Positions 7,476-15,791 of a stretch of 58,447 nt of DNA are shown in pieces. The notes beneath the pieces were generated by a model that searched no databases, was not told where the DNA came from, and saw nothing but the letters and a program-made list of their open reading frames with translations. Position 1 is the stretch's first letter; every line of letters begins with the position of its first letter. The translations under genes and the position numbers were made by a program. This DNA is from an uncultured Clostridia bacterium. Lineage in GTDB: Bacteria; Bacillota; Clostridia; TANB77; CAG-508. Location of the stretch: contig CANQEI010000008.1 in NCBI GenBank assembly GCA_947594845.1, positions 1 to 58,447 of the forward strand. The letters run 5' to 3'.

Positions 7476-9191
7476 ATGGACGAAGAAAACGTAAAAAAAT
7501 CAACAACAGACACAAAACCACCTAAGCAAAAAGGAAAGAAAACGTGGTTAAAAGTTCTTATAGCAATTTTAGTAATTGCTGTAATAGCAGCTGTTGTAGT
7601 TGGTATACTAGTGCTAACTGGAGTATTAGATATAAATCTAAATAAGGAAAGTAAGATGGAAGCCGGCGTAGACAAACTACTTGAATCTTATTCTAATCCA
7701 ATTGAAGAAGTATCAACAACAACAGAAGAGAATGGTTTAACACCAAAAGTGTTAAATAACATAAGTCTTGATAGTGCAATAGACGTAACAACAGAGGTAA
7801 CAGCAGATATTGACAAACTAGAAAGTTCTGGATTGACAACTTCAGAAAAGAAAGAAGTAGAACAAGTTGCTGAATTATTAAACAAATCAAGTGTATCTGT
7901 AAATGCTAGATACAATGGAGATAATCAAGCTTATGCTAATGCTACAGCAAAAGTAGAGGATGTTGAATTATCAGGAGAAATTCTTTATGATGGAAAACAA
8001 TTAGGAGTTCGTTCAGAAGAATTAAATCCAAAATGGTTAGTTTTATCTAATGATGAAATGGAAGAATTAGTAGAAGGACAAAGCGTTGACATTGATGAAG
8101 TTAAAGATAGCATTGAAGCTCTTTCAAAGCAAACAGATCAATTGTTAAATGCAGTAAAAATTGATGATAAAACACAACAAGAAATAGAAGATAGATATAA
8201 AAATGTTTTAAAAGATTACATTAAAGAAAAATCAAAAGACATAGAAAAAGAAAAAGTTGAAATTACTGTTAATGGAAAAGATAAAAAATGTGAAAAAAGT
8301 ACATTAGAGTTATCTGATGATGATTTAAAAGATTTATTAAAAAATTATGTTGATACATTTTCAAAAGATGATCAGGTACAAGGAATTATAAAATCTTATG
8401 TTTCTGAACTTGAAACTATGTTAGAAACAGCAGGACAAACATCTTCTGCATCTGTAGCTGATCAAGTAGATAATGTATTATCTCAAGTAGATAGCCTAAA
8501 AGAAGAAATTGATGAATTATCATTTGATGGAAAACTTATTCTTTCTGTATATGGAAGTGCAACAGAAACTTATAGAACAGATATTGAAGTAGAAGCAGAT
8601 GGAGGAACAATAAGTTTACAAACAACATTTAATGATAATGAAACTGTAACAGTTGTTCATCTTAATGTGGCATCATATGGACAAAAAATAGATTCTGATT
8701 TAATGACTATTACAATGCAACATGATAAAAATTACTTAAGCTACAAAATTGATTATTCAGAATTAATGAAACAAGCAGGAGACAGCGGAACATACATAAT
8801 GGAAATAAGCTATAAAACAGAATCAAATAAAGTTGAGGCTTCTTTTGGAATGACAACTCCAGACGGAAATGCTAAATTTACTTTGGAAAATAACGTAAGC
8901 AAAAATGAAGATAAAGAATATGATGCAACAACTACTGCAAGAATAGAAGGAAGCATGGACGGAACAGAAATAAATGCAGCATTAAATTTAAGAACAAATA
9001 TAAAATTAGATGATGTAACAATACCAACTATAAAAGAATCAGAAACAACAAAAATGACAGATGAAGCTGCTGTAGAAGCATATAAACAAGAAATGGAAGC
9101 TAATGCTGAAAAATTATTAGAAAAATTTAGCGATATAGATATAGTAAAAGAAATGATTGAAAAAGCAGAAGACTTTGTTGATGAAATGTAA
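7476..9191 (+). CDS. Membrane-anchored extracytoplasmic protein of unknown function
   Basis: A 571-residue protein with a short basic cytoplasmic N-terminus (Lys-rich, about residues 1-24) and one membrane helix (about 25-50). A large outside domain follows, rich in Asp, Glu, Ser and Thr. The outside part has long helical stretches (about 190-310) and then a beta-rich half (about 330-530). There is no lipobox, LPXTG motif or recognisable enzyme motif. I do not recognise the family with certainty. Its own promoter (7385-7413) and terminator (9205-9255) make it a single-gene unit. ACGGAGGGTAATT precedes the ATG. Confidence 0.85.
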   Translation: MDEENVKKSTTDTKPPKQKGKKTWLKVLIAILVIAVIAAVVVGILVLTGVLDINLNKESKMEAGVDKLLESYSNPIEEVSTTTEENGLTPKVLNNISLDSAIDVTTEVTADIDKLESSGLTTSEKKEVEQVAELLNKSSVSVNARYNGDNQAYANATAKVEDVELSGEILYDGKQLGVRSEELNPKWLVLSNDEMEELVEGQSVDIDEVKDSIEALSKQTDQLLNAVKIDDKTQQEIEDRYKNVLKDYIKEKSKDIEKEKVEITVNGKDKKCEKSTLELSDDDLKDLLKNYVDTFSKDDQVQGIIKSYVSELETMLETAGQTSSASVADQVDNVLSQVDSLKEEIDELSFDGKLILSVYGSATETYRTDIEVEADGGTISLQTTFNDNETVTVVHLNVASYGQKIDSDLMTITMQHDKNYLSYKIDYSELMKQAGDSGTYIMEISYKTESNKVEASFGMTTPDGNAKFTLENNVSKNEDKEYDATTTARIEGSMDGTEINAALNLRTNIKLDDVTIPTIKESETTKMTDEAAVEAYKQEMEANAEKLLEKFSDIDIVKEMIEKAEDFVDEM

Positions 9192-9204
9192 TAAATTAAT
9201 AGAA

Positions 9205-9255
9205 AGAAAGCATTACTTATGAAGCTAATTACTTCATAAAATGCTTTCTTTTTTT
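9205..9255 (+). terminator. Terminator after the 7476 gene
   Basis: AGAAAGCAT pairs with ATGCTTTCT (arms near 9205-9213 and 9241-9249), with an inner TATGAAG/CTTCATA pairing, followed by a T run to 9255. Confidence 0.85.
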
Positions 9256-9269
9256 GTACGAATAAATTC

Positions 9270-9298
9270 TTGACCTTGTTGCAAAATAAACATATAAT
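9270..9298 (+). promoter_or_regulatory. Promoter of the M29 aminopeptidase gene
   Basis: TTGACC (9270-9275), 17-base spacer, TATAAT (9293-9298). Start expected 15-20 bases before the AGGAGG site. Confidence 0.75.
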
Positions 9299-9322
9299 AA
9301 AAAACAGAATAGGAGGAATAAC

Positions 9323-10438
9323 ATGGTTGACGAAAGAATAAAAAAATTAGCACATGGTTTAGTAAATTATAGTACACATGTGCAAGAAAATGATAATGTG
9401 TTAATTGATTTAGTAGGAAAGGATAGCTATATTTTAGGTCAAGAATTAGTAAAAGCAGTATATGAAGCAAAAGGTAATCCTTTTGTAAAAATTGAAGATG
9501 AGAATTTAACACATGATATAATAAAAGGGGCTAATGAAAAAGTATTAAGCTTAATGAGGGAACAAGAATTAGCACAAATGAAACAAATGGATGCATATAT
9601 TGCAGTTAGAGCATCTGGAAATATTTCAAGTTTAGTTGATATATCATCAGAACAAATGTCAAAATATGAAACTGAATATAGAGAAGATGTTTTAAATGAA
9701 AGAGTTAATAATACAAAATGGGTAATATTAAGATATCCAAACGATTCAATGGCACAGTTAGCAGGAATGAATACTGAAGAATTTGAAAATTTTTATTTTC
9801 AAGTATGTAATTTAGACTATGGCAAAATGGATAAAGCAATGGACAATTTAAAGGCATTAATGGAACGTACAGACAAAGTTCATATTATTGGACCTGGAAC
9901 AGATTTATCTTTTTCTATAAAAGGAATGGGAGGAATAAAATGTGCAGGAAATATGAACATTCCAGATGGAGAAGTATATTCTGCACCAATACGTGATTCT
10001 GTAAATGGAAAGGTTTCATATAATGCATTATCAACATATAGAAATTTTACATTTACAAATATTGTACTAGAATTTGAAAACGGAAAAATTGTAAATGCCA
10101 CTGCAAATAATACACAAAAAATAAATGAAATTTTGGATACTGATGAAGGAGCTAGATATATTGGTGAATTTTCACTAGGAATAAATCCATATGTAACAAA
10201 ACCAATGAATGATATTCTTTTTGATGAAAAAATAGCAGGAAGCTTTCATTTTACACCAGGAAGAGCGTATGAAGATATGAACAACGGAAACGTTTCTGCA
10301 ATACATTGGGATTTAGTATGCATACAAACACCTGAATATGGCGGAGGAGAAATTTATTTTGATGATGTTTTAATAAGAAAAGACGGAAGATTTGTATTAC
10401 CAGAGTTAGAATGCCTAAATCCAGAGAATTTAATGTAA
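9323..10438 (+). CDS. Aminopeptidase, M29 family (aminopeptidase T-like)
   Basis: A 371-residue cytoplasmic metallo-aminopeptidase of family M29 (AmpS/aminopeptidase T), which removes N-terminal residues from peptides using two metal ions. Family signatures include NMNIPDGEVYSAP (near residues 211-223, with a metal-ligand Glu). There is also FTPGRAYED (near 312-320) following the SFH histidine, and the SAIHWDLV motif (near 328-335, ligands His and Asp). Near the end, GGGEIYFDD matches the family C-terminus. It has an AGGAGG ribosome site and its own promoter. Nothing in the neighbourhood narrows its substrate. Confidence 0.93.
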   Translation: MVDERIKKLAHGLVNYSTHVQENDNVLIDLVGKDSYILGQELVKAVYEAKGNPFVKIEDENLTHDIIKGANEKVLSLMREQELAQMKQMDAYIAVRASGNISSLVDISSEQMSKYETEYREDVLNERVNNTKWVILRYPNDSMAQLAGMNTEEFENFYFQVCNLDYGKMDKAMDNLKALMERTDKVHIIGPGTDLSFSIKGMGGIKCAGNMNIPDGEVYSAPIRDSVNGKVSYNALSTYRNFTFTNIVLEFENGKIVNATANNTQKINEILDTDEGARYIGEFSLGINPYVTKPMNDILFDEKIAGSFHFTPGRAYEDMNNGNVSAIHWDLVCIQTPEYGGGEIYFDDVLIRKDGRFVLPELECLNPENLM

Positions 10439-10521
10439 AGTAAAACACACATTTCATAAAAGAAAATCTAAAAAATTTCTTTATGATATAATGACAGAAA
10501 ATACAAATGATGGAGAAAAAA

Positions 10522-11382
10522 ATGGAAAAAGAATTTGAAAAGATTTATGAATGGACAAAAGAAAGAATAACGCGTGAAAAAGAATCACTTAACGAGTTTA
10601 AAAAAGATGTAAGACAATCAGAAGCATTATTGATAGGAATAATAATAATTTGTATAATAATATCTTTTATAGCTGAAGCCACAATGGCAAAGTATATTTT
10701 TATAACGGTTGCAACAATGATGTTCGTATTTTGCTCTTTTTACGCTTTTAAATATGAAAGACAAATAATTGATAAACAAAATAAATTTAGTGAAATAGCT
10801 TTATCTGAATTTGCAACACATGTAAAAGATGGCTTTACCTATGAAGAAAATGAAGAAATATCAGGAACGTATTATATAAAATCTGGATTTAATAGACAAT
10901 ATAAAGAATTAAAATCAAAAGGAATTATTTCTGGCACAAGAGGAAATCATTCAATATCTTTATCAAATATAATTGTTAGAAGTGAAACAAAAGAATTATT
11001 TAAAGGAATATTTGTATATGGAACTTTAAATAAAGATATTAAAGAAATTGATTTAATGAGAGTAAATAGTAAAAATAATAAAAAAGAAAAATATGCAATA
11101 GATGGCGAAGATTTATATATGTATGCAGAAAAAATTGAAGTAGCTAGAAAAATATTAACAGATGAATTAATAAATGACATTATAAATTTTGAAAAGAAAA
11201 TTAAGCTAAATTTGGAACTAATGATGAATAAAAAATATATATTTTTTAGATTTTTTGATAATGAAATAATTACAGAACCAATTACAAATGAAAAACAAAC
11301 AAAAGAATATTTATTTAAATATTATTCTATTATAGAATTTATATCAAATTTTATTGAAAAAATAGAAGCAAAAGAAGAATAG
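10522..11382 (+). CDS. Two-helix membrane protein with cytoplasmic domain, DUF3137-like region possible
   Basis: A 286-residue protein with a charged N-terminal helix, two adjacent membrane helices (about residues 34-53 and 56-75) and a cytoplasmic C-terminal domain of about 200 residues. The layout recalls DUF3137-type proteins, but I am not certain. The frame is open from 10507. A TATAAT (10487-10492) would put the transcript start next to that codon, and the GGAG at 10512-10515 lies 6 bases before the ATG at 10522, so 10522 is preferred. The next gene follows after 10 bases, so they form one operon. Confidence 0.75.
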   Translation: MEKEFEKIYEWTKERITREKESLNEFKKDVRQSEALLIGIIIICIIISFIAEATMAKYIFITVATMMFVFCSFYAFKYERQIIDKQNKFSEIALSEFATHVKDGFTYEENEEISGTYYIKSGFNRQYKELKSKGIISGTRGNHSISLSNIIVRSETKELFKGIFVYGTLNKDIKEIDLMRVNSKNNKKEKYAIDGEDLYMYAEKIEVARKILTDELINDIINFEKKIKLNLELMMNKKYIFFRFFDNEIITEPITNEKQTKEYLFKYYSIIEFISNFIEKIEAKEE

Positions 11383-11392
11383 AGGAAATAAT

Positions 11393-12229
11393 ATGAGAAA
11401 AATATACCCTAAAATAAGCCCACAAGAAATTTGCAATGAAATGGAAAATATAGTAGCACAAAGTGAAGGAATAGAGCTACAATTTTTTAATGAAAATGGA
11501 ATAGCAGAGGAGTTTGATTTTGAAACAGAGGTTAGAAAAAGAAAAAATCAATTTCCTAATTTAAAAGAAATAGTCATTCATCCACCATTAGATAATTATG
11601 GAATTGAATTGATTATGTTTAAAAATGAAGAAATATTTAAAAATCAACTTGAAAAATTAGCTCAATTGTCAGAAGAACTAAATATAACAACATCTTTCGT
11701 ATATCACACATACTGGACGAAAGATCAGGCTGTAACTTCTCACTTAATAGACAAAATGAGAAAACTACTAAAAATAGTTGAAGGAAAAAATGTATATATT
11801 TTAATAGAAAATTTGTATATGATTTTAGAAGAAAAAAGACATTGTGCTGCACTTGAAATTACAAAAGAAATAGATCATCCAAACGTTAGAACTTGCATAG
11901 ATACAACACATGTACACTGCAGATCAAATATGATGAAATATAATTTCAAAGAAATGCTTAAACAATATTTTAACAAAGAAGATTGCGAAAAATATGTTAG
12001 ACAAATACATTTTGCTGCTGCACTAAATAATGATGGTTATATAGATAAGAAAACTCATGGCAGAAAACATCCAAGTCTTAAGGAAACTGAGGAAGAATTA
12101 TTGTGGCTGAGAGAATATGGAATGGGAGATAAAAATTATATTACAGAAATTAGTGAGGAAGATTATTTTTCTAGAAAAGATCAGATAGAAGAAATAAAAA
12201 TGTTAAAAGAAATAAGTCAAGATATGTAA
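11393..12229 (+). CDS. TIM-barrel protein, xylose isomerase/AP endonuclease 2-like
   Basis: A 278-residue protein with the fold signature of the xylose isomerase-like TIM barrel family (sugar-phosphate isomerases/epimerases and endonuclease IV relatives). Likely metal ligands are the Glu of LIENLY (near residue 141), the Asp and His of CIDTTHVH (near 166-173), the His of QIHFAAA and THGRKHP (near 204-226), and the Glu of YITEISEED near the C-terminus. It is shorter than typical endonuclease IV and lacks several of that family's motifs, so a sugar isomerase or a hydrolase is more likely. Substrate unknown. Co-transcribed with the membrane protein before it. Confidence 0.78.
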   Translation: MRKIYPKISPQEICNEMENIVAQSEGIELQFFNENGIAEEFDFETEVRKRKNQFPNLKEIVIHPPLDNYGIELIMFKNEEIFKNQLEKLAQLSEELNITTSFVYHTYWTKDQAVTSHLIDKMRKLLKIVEGKNVYILIENLYMILEEKRHCAALEITKEIDHPNVRTCIDTTHVHCRSNMMKYNFKEMLKQYFNKEDCEKYVRQIHFAAALNNDGYIDKKTHGRKHPSLKETEEELLWLREYGMGDKNYITEISEEDYFSRKDQIEEIKMLKEISQDM

Positions 12230-12247
12230 TCTTGACTTATTTCTTTA
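12207..12247 (+). terminator. Hairpin at the end of the TIM-barrel gene
   Basis: AAGAAATAAGTCAAGAT (12207-12223) pairs with ATCTTGACTTATTTCTT (12229-12245), overlapping the stop codon. The T tail is weak on the plus strand. Confidence 0.6.
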
Positions 12248-12283
12248 TGTAAGAATAGTTAATAAAGTATAGAAAATAAATTA

Positions 12284-12428
12284 TTAATTAAATATAAAAA
12301 AATTAAAAACCAAAAATGCAATAATTCCAGAGCATAAGCCAGAAAAAATTTTACCGAATAAATAAGGCTTTATTGATAAATCTGTTTTAGAAATTATACT
12401 CCAAACTTGAAGCAAAACTGAAAGACCG
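12284..12428 (-). pseudogene. Out-of-frame C-terminal part of the ylbJ-like gene
   Basis: On the minus strand, a different frame continues the YlbJ-type C-terminus that the main frame loses. It reads GGLSVLLQVWSIISKTDLS, then KPYLFGKIFSG, and stops at TAA (12284-12286). Removing one base (plus-strand T at 12429) would join it to the upstream frame and give a single protein of about 320 residues. The reading therefore points to a one-base insertion in the gene or an error in the sequence. Confidence 0.8.
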
Positions 12429-13247
12429 TCCAGTACCTATAAAAAAAGCGGAAAGTGCTAGATTCCAAACAATATTATTAGATACTATTTGAGATGCCAA
12501 ATTTATACCAGTGGTAATTTCTAATATACCTAAAATTACGCATTCAATCCATTTATTGTTGAAGATAGATAAAATACCAGATGACTTTATAATAGATATA
12601 ATTAATGCAAATAAAATTACAAATCCACATACAGTACTCAAAGTATAAAATGAATTCTTTATACTTGATCCAATTATTTCACCTAAAGATGAAAAAGATA
12701 ATTCGCTTTGACACTCATCAGAAGCTGAGCGTAATTGATTCTTACCAATATGACTGAAAATAAATCCTGTAAAAATAGCAGAGACAATATTGATTACCAA
12801 AAGCAAAAAACCAATTTTTACGTTAGAATATATACTATAACCAACAGTGCCTATAATGAAAAGTGGTCCAGCATTGTTTGTAAAAATTAATAGCGTATTT
12901 CCTTCTGATTTAGAAATCTTTTTTTCTTCTCTTAAATTTGAAACAATTTTTGCACCAACAGGATACCCACTAATAATTCCAAGAACAAAAGGATATGCAG
13001 AAATACCTGGCATTTTAAATACAAGTTTCATTAATCGCTCTAATTTCGAAGATAAAAAAGAAATAACAGTAGTATAAGATAATAGATTACTTACTATTAA
13101 AAATGGAAATAAACTAGGAAATATTGAATTTAAACATAGGTTAATAGATGATTGCACGGCAAGTATATTAGATTCAGAAAAAAATAATAAACAAAATGCA
13201 AATAAAATTATAATAATAGTTAAAATAGAATTACTGATTTTTTTCAT
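12387..13247 (-). CDS. ylbJ: Sporulation integral membrane protein YlbJ-like, frameshifted
   Basis: A polytopic membrane protein resembling YlbJ, a mother-cell-expressed protein needed for late spore maturation in Bacillus. It belongs to a nucleoside-transporter-like (gate domain) membrane fold. Family features include LNSIFPSLFPFLIVSNLL (near residues 38-55), GIISGYPVGAKIVSNL (near 90-105) and FTNNAGPLFIIGTVG (near 122-136). The reading frame goes wrong after FFIGTG (near residue 270) and ends with an unrelated 15-residue tail. The true C-terminus continues in another frame (12284-12428). As written the protein lacks its last helix and is probably non-functional. The upstream region resembles a sigma-E promoter. 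Confidence 0.8.
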   Translation of the reverse strand: MKKISNSILTIIIILFAFCLLFFSESNILAVQSSINLCLNSIFPSLFPFLIVSNLLSYTTVISFLSSKLERLMKLVFKMPGISAYPFVLGIISGYPVGAKIVSNLREEKKISKSEGNTLLIFTNNAGPLFIIGTVGYSIYSNVKIGFLLLVINIVSAIFTGFIFSHIGKNQLRSASDECQSELSFSSLGEIIGSSIKNSFYTLSTVCGFVILFALIISIIKSSGILSIFNNKWIECVILGILEITTGINLASQIVSNNIVWNLALSAFFIGTGRSFSFASSLEYNF

Positions 13248-13254
13248 AATACAA

Positions 13255-13282
13255 ATTTTATTCGCATGTAATAAAAATATGA
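13255..13282 (-). promoter_or_regulatory. Possible sigma-E-type promoter of ylbJ
   Basis: On the minus strand, TCATATT (13282-13276), a 13-base gap, then AATAAAAT (13262-13255), compared with the sigma-E pattern kmATATT and CATACAnT. It lies just before the ylbJ-like start, where sigma-E control would be expected. The match is partial. Confidence 0.35.
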
Positions 13283-13287
13283 TTTTA

Positions 13288-13314
13288 AAAGCCCTATTTA
13301 AAATAGGGCTTCAT
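13288..13314 (-). terminator. Terminator after the 13319 gene
   Basis: On the minus strand, AAGCCCTATTT and AAATAGGGCTT form an 11-pair stem (13289-13312), followed by TTT. It separates the two unknown genes from ylbJ. Confidence 0.75.
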
Positions 13315-13318
13315 TAAA

Positions 13319-13615
13319 TTATATTAAAGTTTCGACTTGTTTATATAAATCCATCATACGTGAAAGTTCATATTCAGAAGCATTATCGCTAAAGCTAAAA
13401 TTATAAATTTCAATAGCTATGCTTTGCTCAGATTCTGATAAATATTTCATACAATTATTTTTTAAAGATCTCACAGTTGTGTATACAAATTGTGGATTTT
13501 TTTCTTTTATTTTTTCAGATAATATAGAAATAATTTCTGAACGAAGCATATCAATACAAAAATAGTAATTTTTACTTTGTAAATTAAGAGAAAAGATTCT
13601 TTTATCAAATTTCAT
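13319..13615 (-). CDS. Small hypothetical protein
   Basis: A 98-residue acidic-to-neutral helical protein with no membrane segment; I do not recognise the family. Its start overlaps the end of the 672-residue gene upstream. Two ATG codons are possible: 13624 touches the AGGAGGAG ribosome site directly, while 13615 has 9 bases of spacing and is preferred (protein starts MKFDKRIF). Tight overlap with the upstream gene suggests translational coupling and a joint role. A terminator follows. Confidence 0.7.
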   Translation of the reverse strand: MKFDKRIFSLNLQSKNYYFCIDMLRSEIISILSEKIKEKNPQFVYTTVRSLKNNCMKYLSESEQSIAIEIYNFSFSDNASEYELSRMMDLYKQVETLI

Positions 13616-15623
13616 TTTTAGCATCTCCTCCTAAATAAGTATCATCAGAGACTTTCGCATATTCGTCATTTGATTTTATATAAATATCTCCTGTTTCTAA
13701 ATCTATATATTTAACAGCTAAAGTTCCTTTTTTCTTATTTGCTTTGATAGAACTAGGATCGCAAAGATGAAGTGGTGGACATTTTGGATTCAAAAAACCT
13801 AAGTGAGCAACTAAGTTAGGATTACGGTATTGCTCAAGAGACTTGCCAGCCTTTTTTAATGTTTTTTGAAGTTTATCAGATAAAGGTGTTACTATATGAA
13901 TAGGAAGTAAATTACCTTTTTCAGGATTTATAAAATCATCAGCACCAGCATAGATTGGAATAATAGCATTTCCTTGTAAAGATTTTAAAAATTCTATTAA
14001 AACTTCTTTCTTAGTATGAATTCTAATAGGTGATGATAGACCTGCATCAATGCCAATACCTATAATTGAAGGCAATGAACCATTAGGAGTTCTATCAAGT
14101 ATAATACCAGCATTTACAAATGTATTAGAAGAATTTTCTATACTTGCAATTAAAGAATTTATACTAAAATCTTTTAATGAGTAAGATGAATAAATAGGAT
14201 TAAATAATCGTATATACCAATCTGCATCTTCACCTATATCATTTTGACAGTTTGGAAGTATCTGCGAAAAAGCTCTTTTGTATTCTAAACCATCTCTGGA
14301 ACGCATAAGATTTATAAAAGGCTCATATGAAAATCTAACAATTTTTGATTCAACATCATCAGATGGCAATTCTAATTCTGGGCCTTTTTTAGAATCAATA
14401 TCGATTTTTCTCTGTTGCCTTTCCAAAAACAAACTAGCAGGAGTATAAAAAGTGTCCATCTTAATTAACATATTTGTTATATCATCAGTATTAATATCAA
14501 TAGGTTCATCATTTAATACTTTATGAATTAAATCAAAATTACGTACAGCAAACATACTTTCAGAATATGATTCAAGTACTTTTATATATCTATTAGACCA
14601 AAATGAATTAAGTGCTAAAAGATTTTCAATAGGCATAGATTTTAAAACATTAATAGAAAGAAGCTTTTTCAAATTTTCAACACTTACTACATCTTCTAAA
14701 GATGAATAAATTCGCTTATTAGATAAATTTTGTAAATTACTTAAATATTCTAAGTTCGCATGTGGACCTTCACACAATGGTAAAGCAAATTCAGGAAAGC
14801 CAACTGAAACTAATTGTGAAACATGGGAAATTATAAAAGGTTTCAACTTACCTAGACTTTCTAAATTGTTTATAATAGCTTCAGTGGATTTTGCTAAGTC
14901 TTGCTTTAAAACATTTTCTAAATTTGGAGTATCATTCTTTAAAAAAGAAAAAGATCCATCAATAAATAGTTGAGCAGATTCAAAGAAAGCTTTTTTATCA
15001 TGAGGTATTTTAAACCAATTAGAAAATTCTTTAGCTTTTGCAATCTTTTTTTGTCTGTCTAGATTCTGTGAAGTTAAGACTTCAGAAAATTCAGGTAATC
15101 CGTAGAACTCTTGAAAAAATTGTTTACTGATTAACCCCATATTCTGTGAAAAAATTTCATCAAAATTAGCAATATTTTCTGGAGTTTCTTCATAATAATC
15201 TTTAAGAATCCAATCAAAAAGATATTTTTTTAAGCTAAAAATATATAAAGATAGGTATTCATCAAACGTATTGCATTCTTCATAAGTTAATTCATACCAC
15301 TTATTTGGATCCTTTTTAATTTCTTCTGATAATTCTTTATATTTATCTGAATGTGACTTTAAATAGTTGTTTGAAATATATTCCATATATTCTGAAAAAA
15401 CGTATGTAATTTCAAAAACTGTTTTTGCATATGAATCTATTTCTTCAAAAAGATATTTCTTCATATCTTCTTCTGTCATATCAGGGTTTTCTGATTTAAT
15501 TTTACGTAAATGCTCAACTACATCAGGTATATCTCTACTAACAAAAAATGTTTCAGAAGTTCTAGAATTTATTCTATTTTGAGCATTTTCTAAATTAAGT
15601 TCAAAAAAAGATTTATCTGCCAT
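13605..15623 (-). CDS. Large conserved hypothetical protein
   Basis: A 672-residue soluble protein that I cannot place in a family. It is mostly helical and acidic over the first 450 residues, with many Phe/Tyr-Leu heptad-like stretches. The last 220 residues are mixed alpha/beta and include an IIGIGIDAGLSSPIRIHTKKE segment (near 540-560). A Cys/His/Pro-rich stretch, NPKCPPLHLCDPSS (near 612-625), could bind a metal. No signal peptide or membrane helix is seen. It has an AAAGGAAC ribosome site and a promoter at 15658-15686. It is followed by an overlapping small gene. Confidence 0.8.
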   Translation of the reverse strand: MADKSFFELNLENAQNRINSRTSETFFVSRDIPDVVEHLRKIKSENPDMTEEDMKKYLFEEIDSYAKTVFEITYVFSEYMEYISNNYLKSHSDKYKELSEEIKKDPNKWYELTYEECNTFDEYLSLYIFSLKKYLFDWILKDYYEETPENIANFDEIFSQNMGLISKQFFQEFYGLPEFSEVLTSQNLDRQKKIAKAKEFSNWFKIPHDKKAFFESAQLFIDGSFSFLKNDTPNLENVLKQDLAKSTEAIINNLESLGKLKPFIISHVSQLVSVGFPEFALPLCEGPHANLEYLSNLQNLSNKRIYSSLEDVVSVENLKKLLSINVLKSMPIENLLALNSFWSNRYIKVLESYSESMFAVRNFDLIHKVLNDEPIDINTDDITNMLIKMDTFYTPASLFLERQQRKIDIDSKKGPELELPSDDVESKIVRFSYEPFINLMRSRDGLEYKRAFSQILPNCQNDIGEDADWYIRLFNPIYSSYSLKDFSINSLIASIENSSNTFVNAGIILDRTPNGSLPSIIGIGIDAGLSSPIRIHTKKEVLIEFLKSLQGNAIIPIYAGADDFINPEKGNLLPIHIVTPLSDKLQKTLKKAGKSLEQYRNPNLVAHLGFLNPKCPPLHLCDPSSIKANKKKGTLAVKYIDLETGDIYIKSNDEYAKVSDDTYLGGDAKNEI

Positions 15624-15657
15624 ATATTGTTCCTTTCAAATAAAACTTAACATAATT

Positions 15658-15686
15658 ATTATAACATATTATAAAGTGATTGACAA
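15658..15686 (-). promoter_or_regulatory. Promoter of the 672-residue hypothetical gene
   Basis: On the minus strand, TTGTCA (15686-15681), 17-base spacer, TATAAT (15663-15658). It is divergent from the mfd promoter, about 20 bases away. Confidence 0.65.
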
Positions 15687-15703
15687 TAAAGGAGAATCAA
15701 GCG

Positions 15704-15732
15704 TTGAAACAATGAATCAAATGTGATATAAT
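15704..15732 (+). promoter_or_regulatory. Promoter of mfd
   Basis: TTGAAA (15704-15709), 17-base spacer, TATAAT (15727-15732). Confidence 0.75.
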
Positions 15733-15791
15733 AATAACTCAGGAAAAAAAGAATATAATAGTTTTAGGAAAGCAATATAAAGGAGAAGAAA

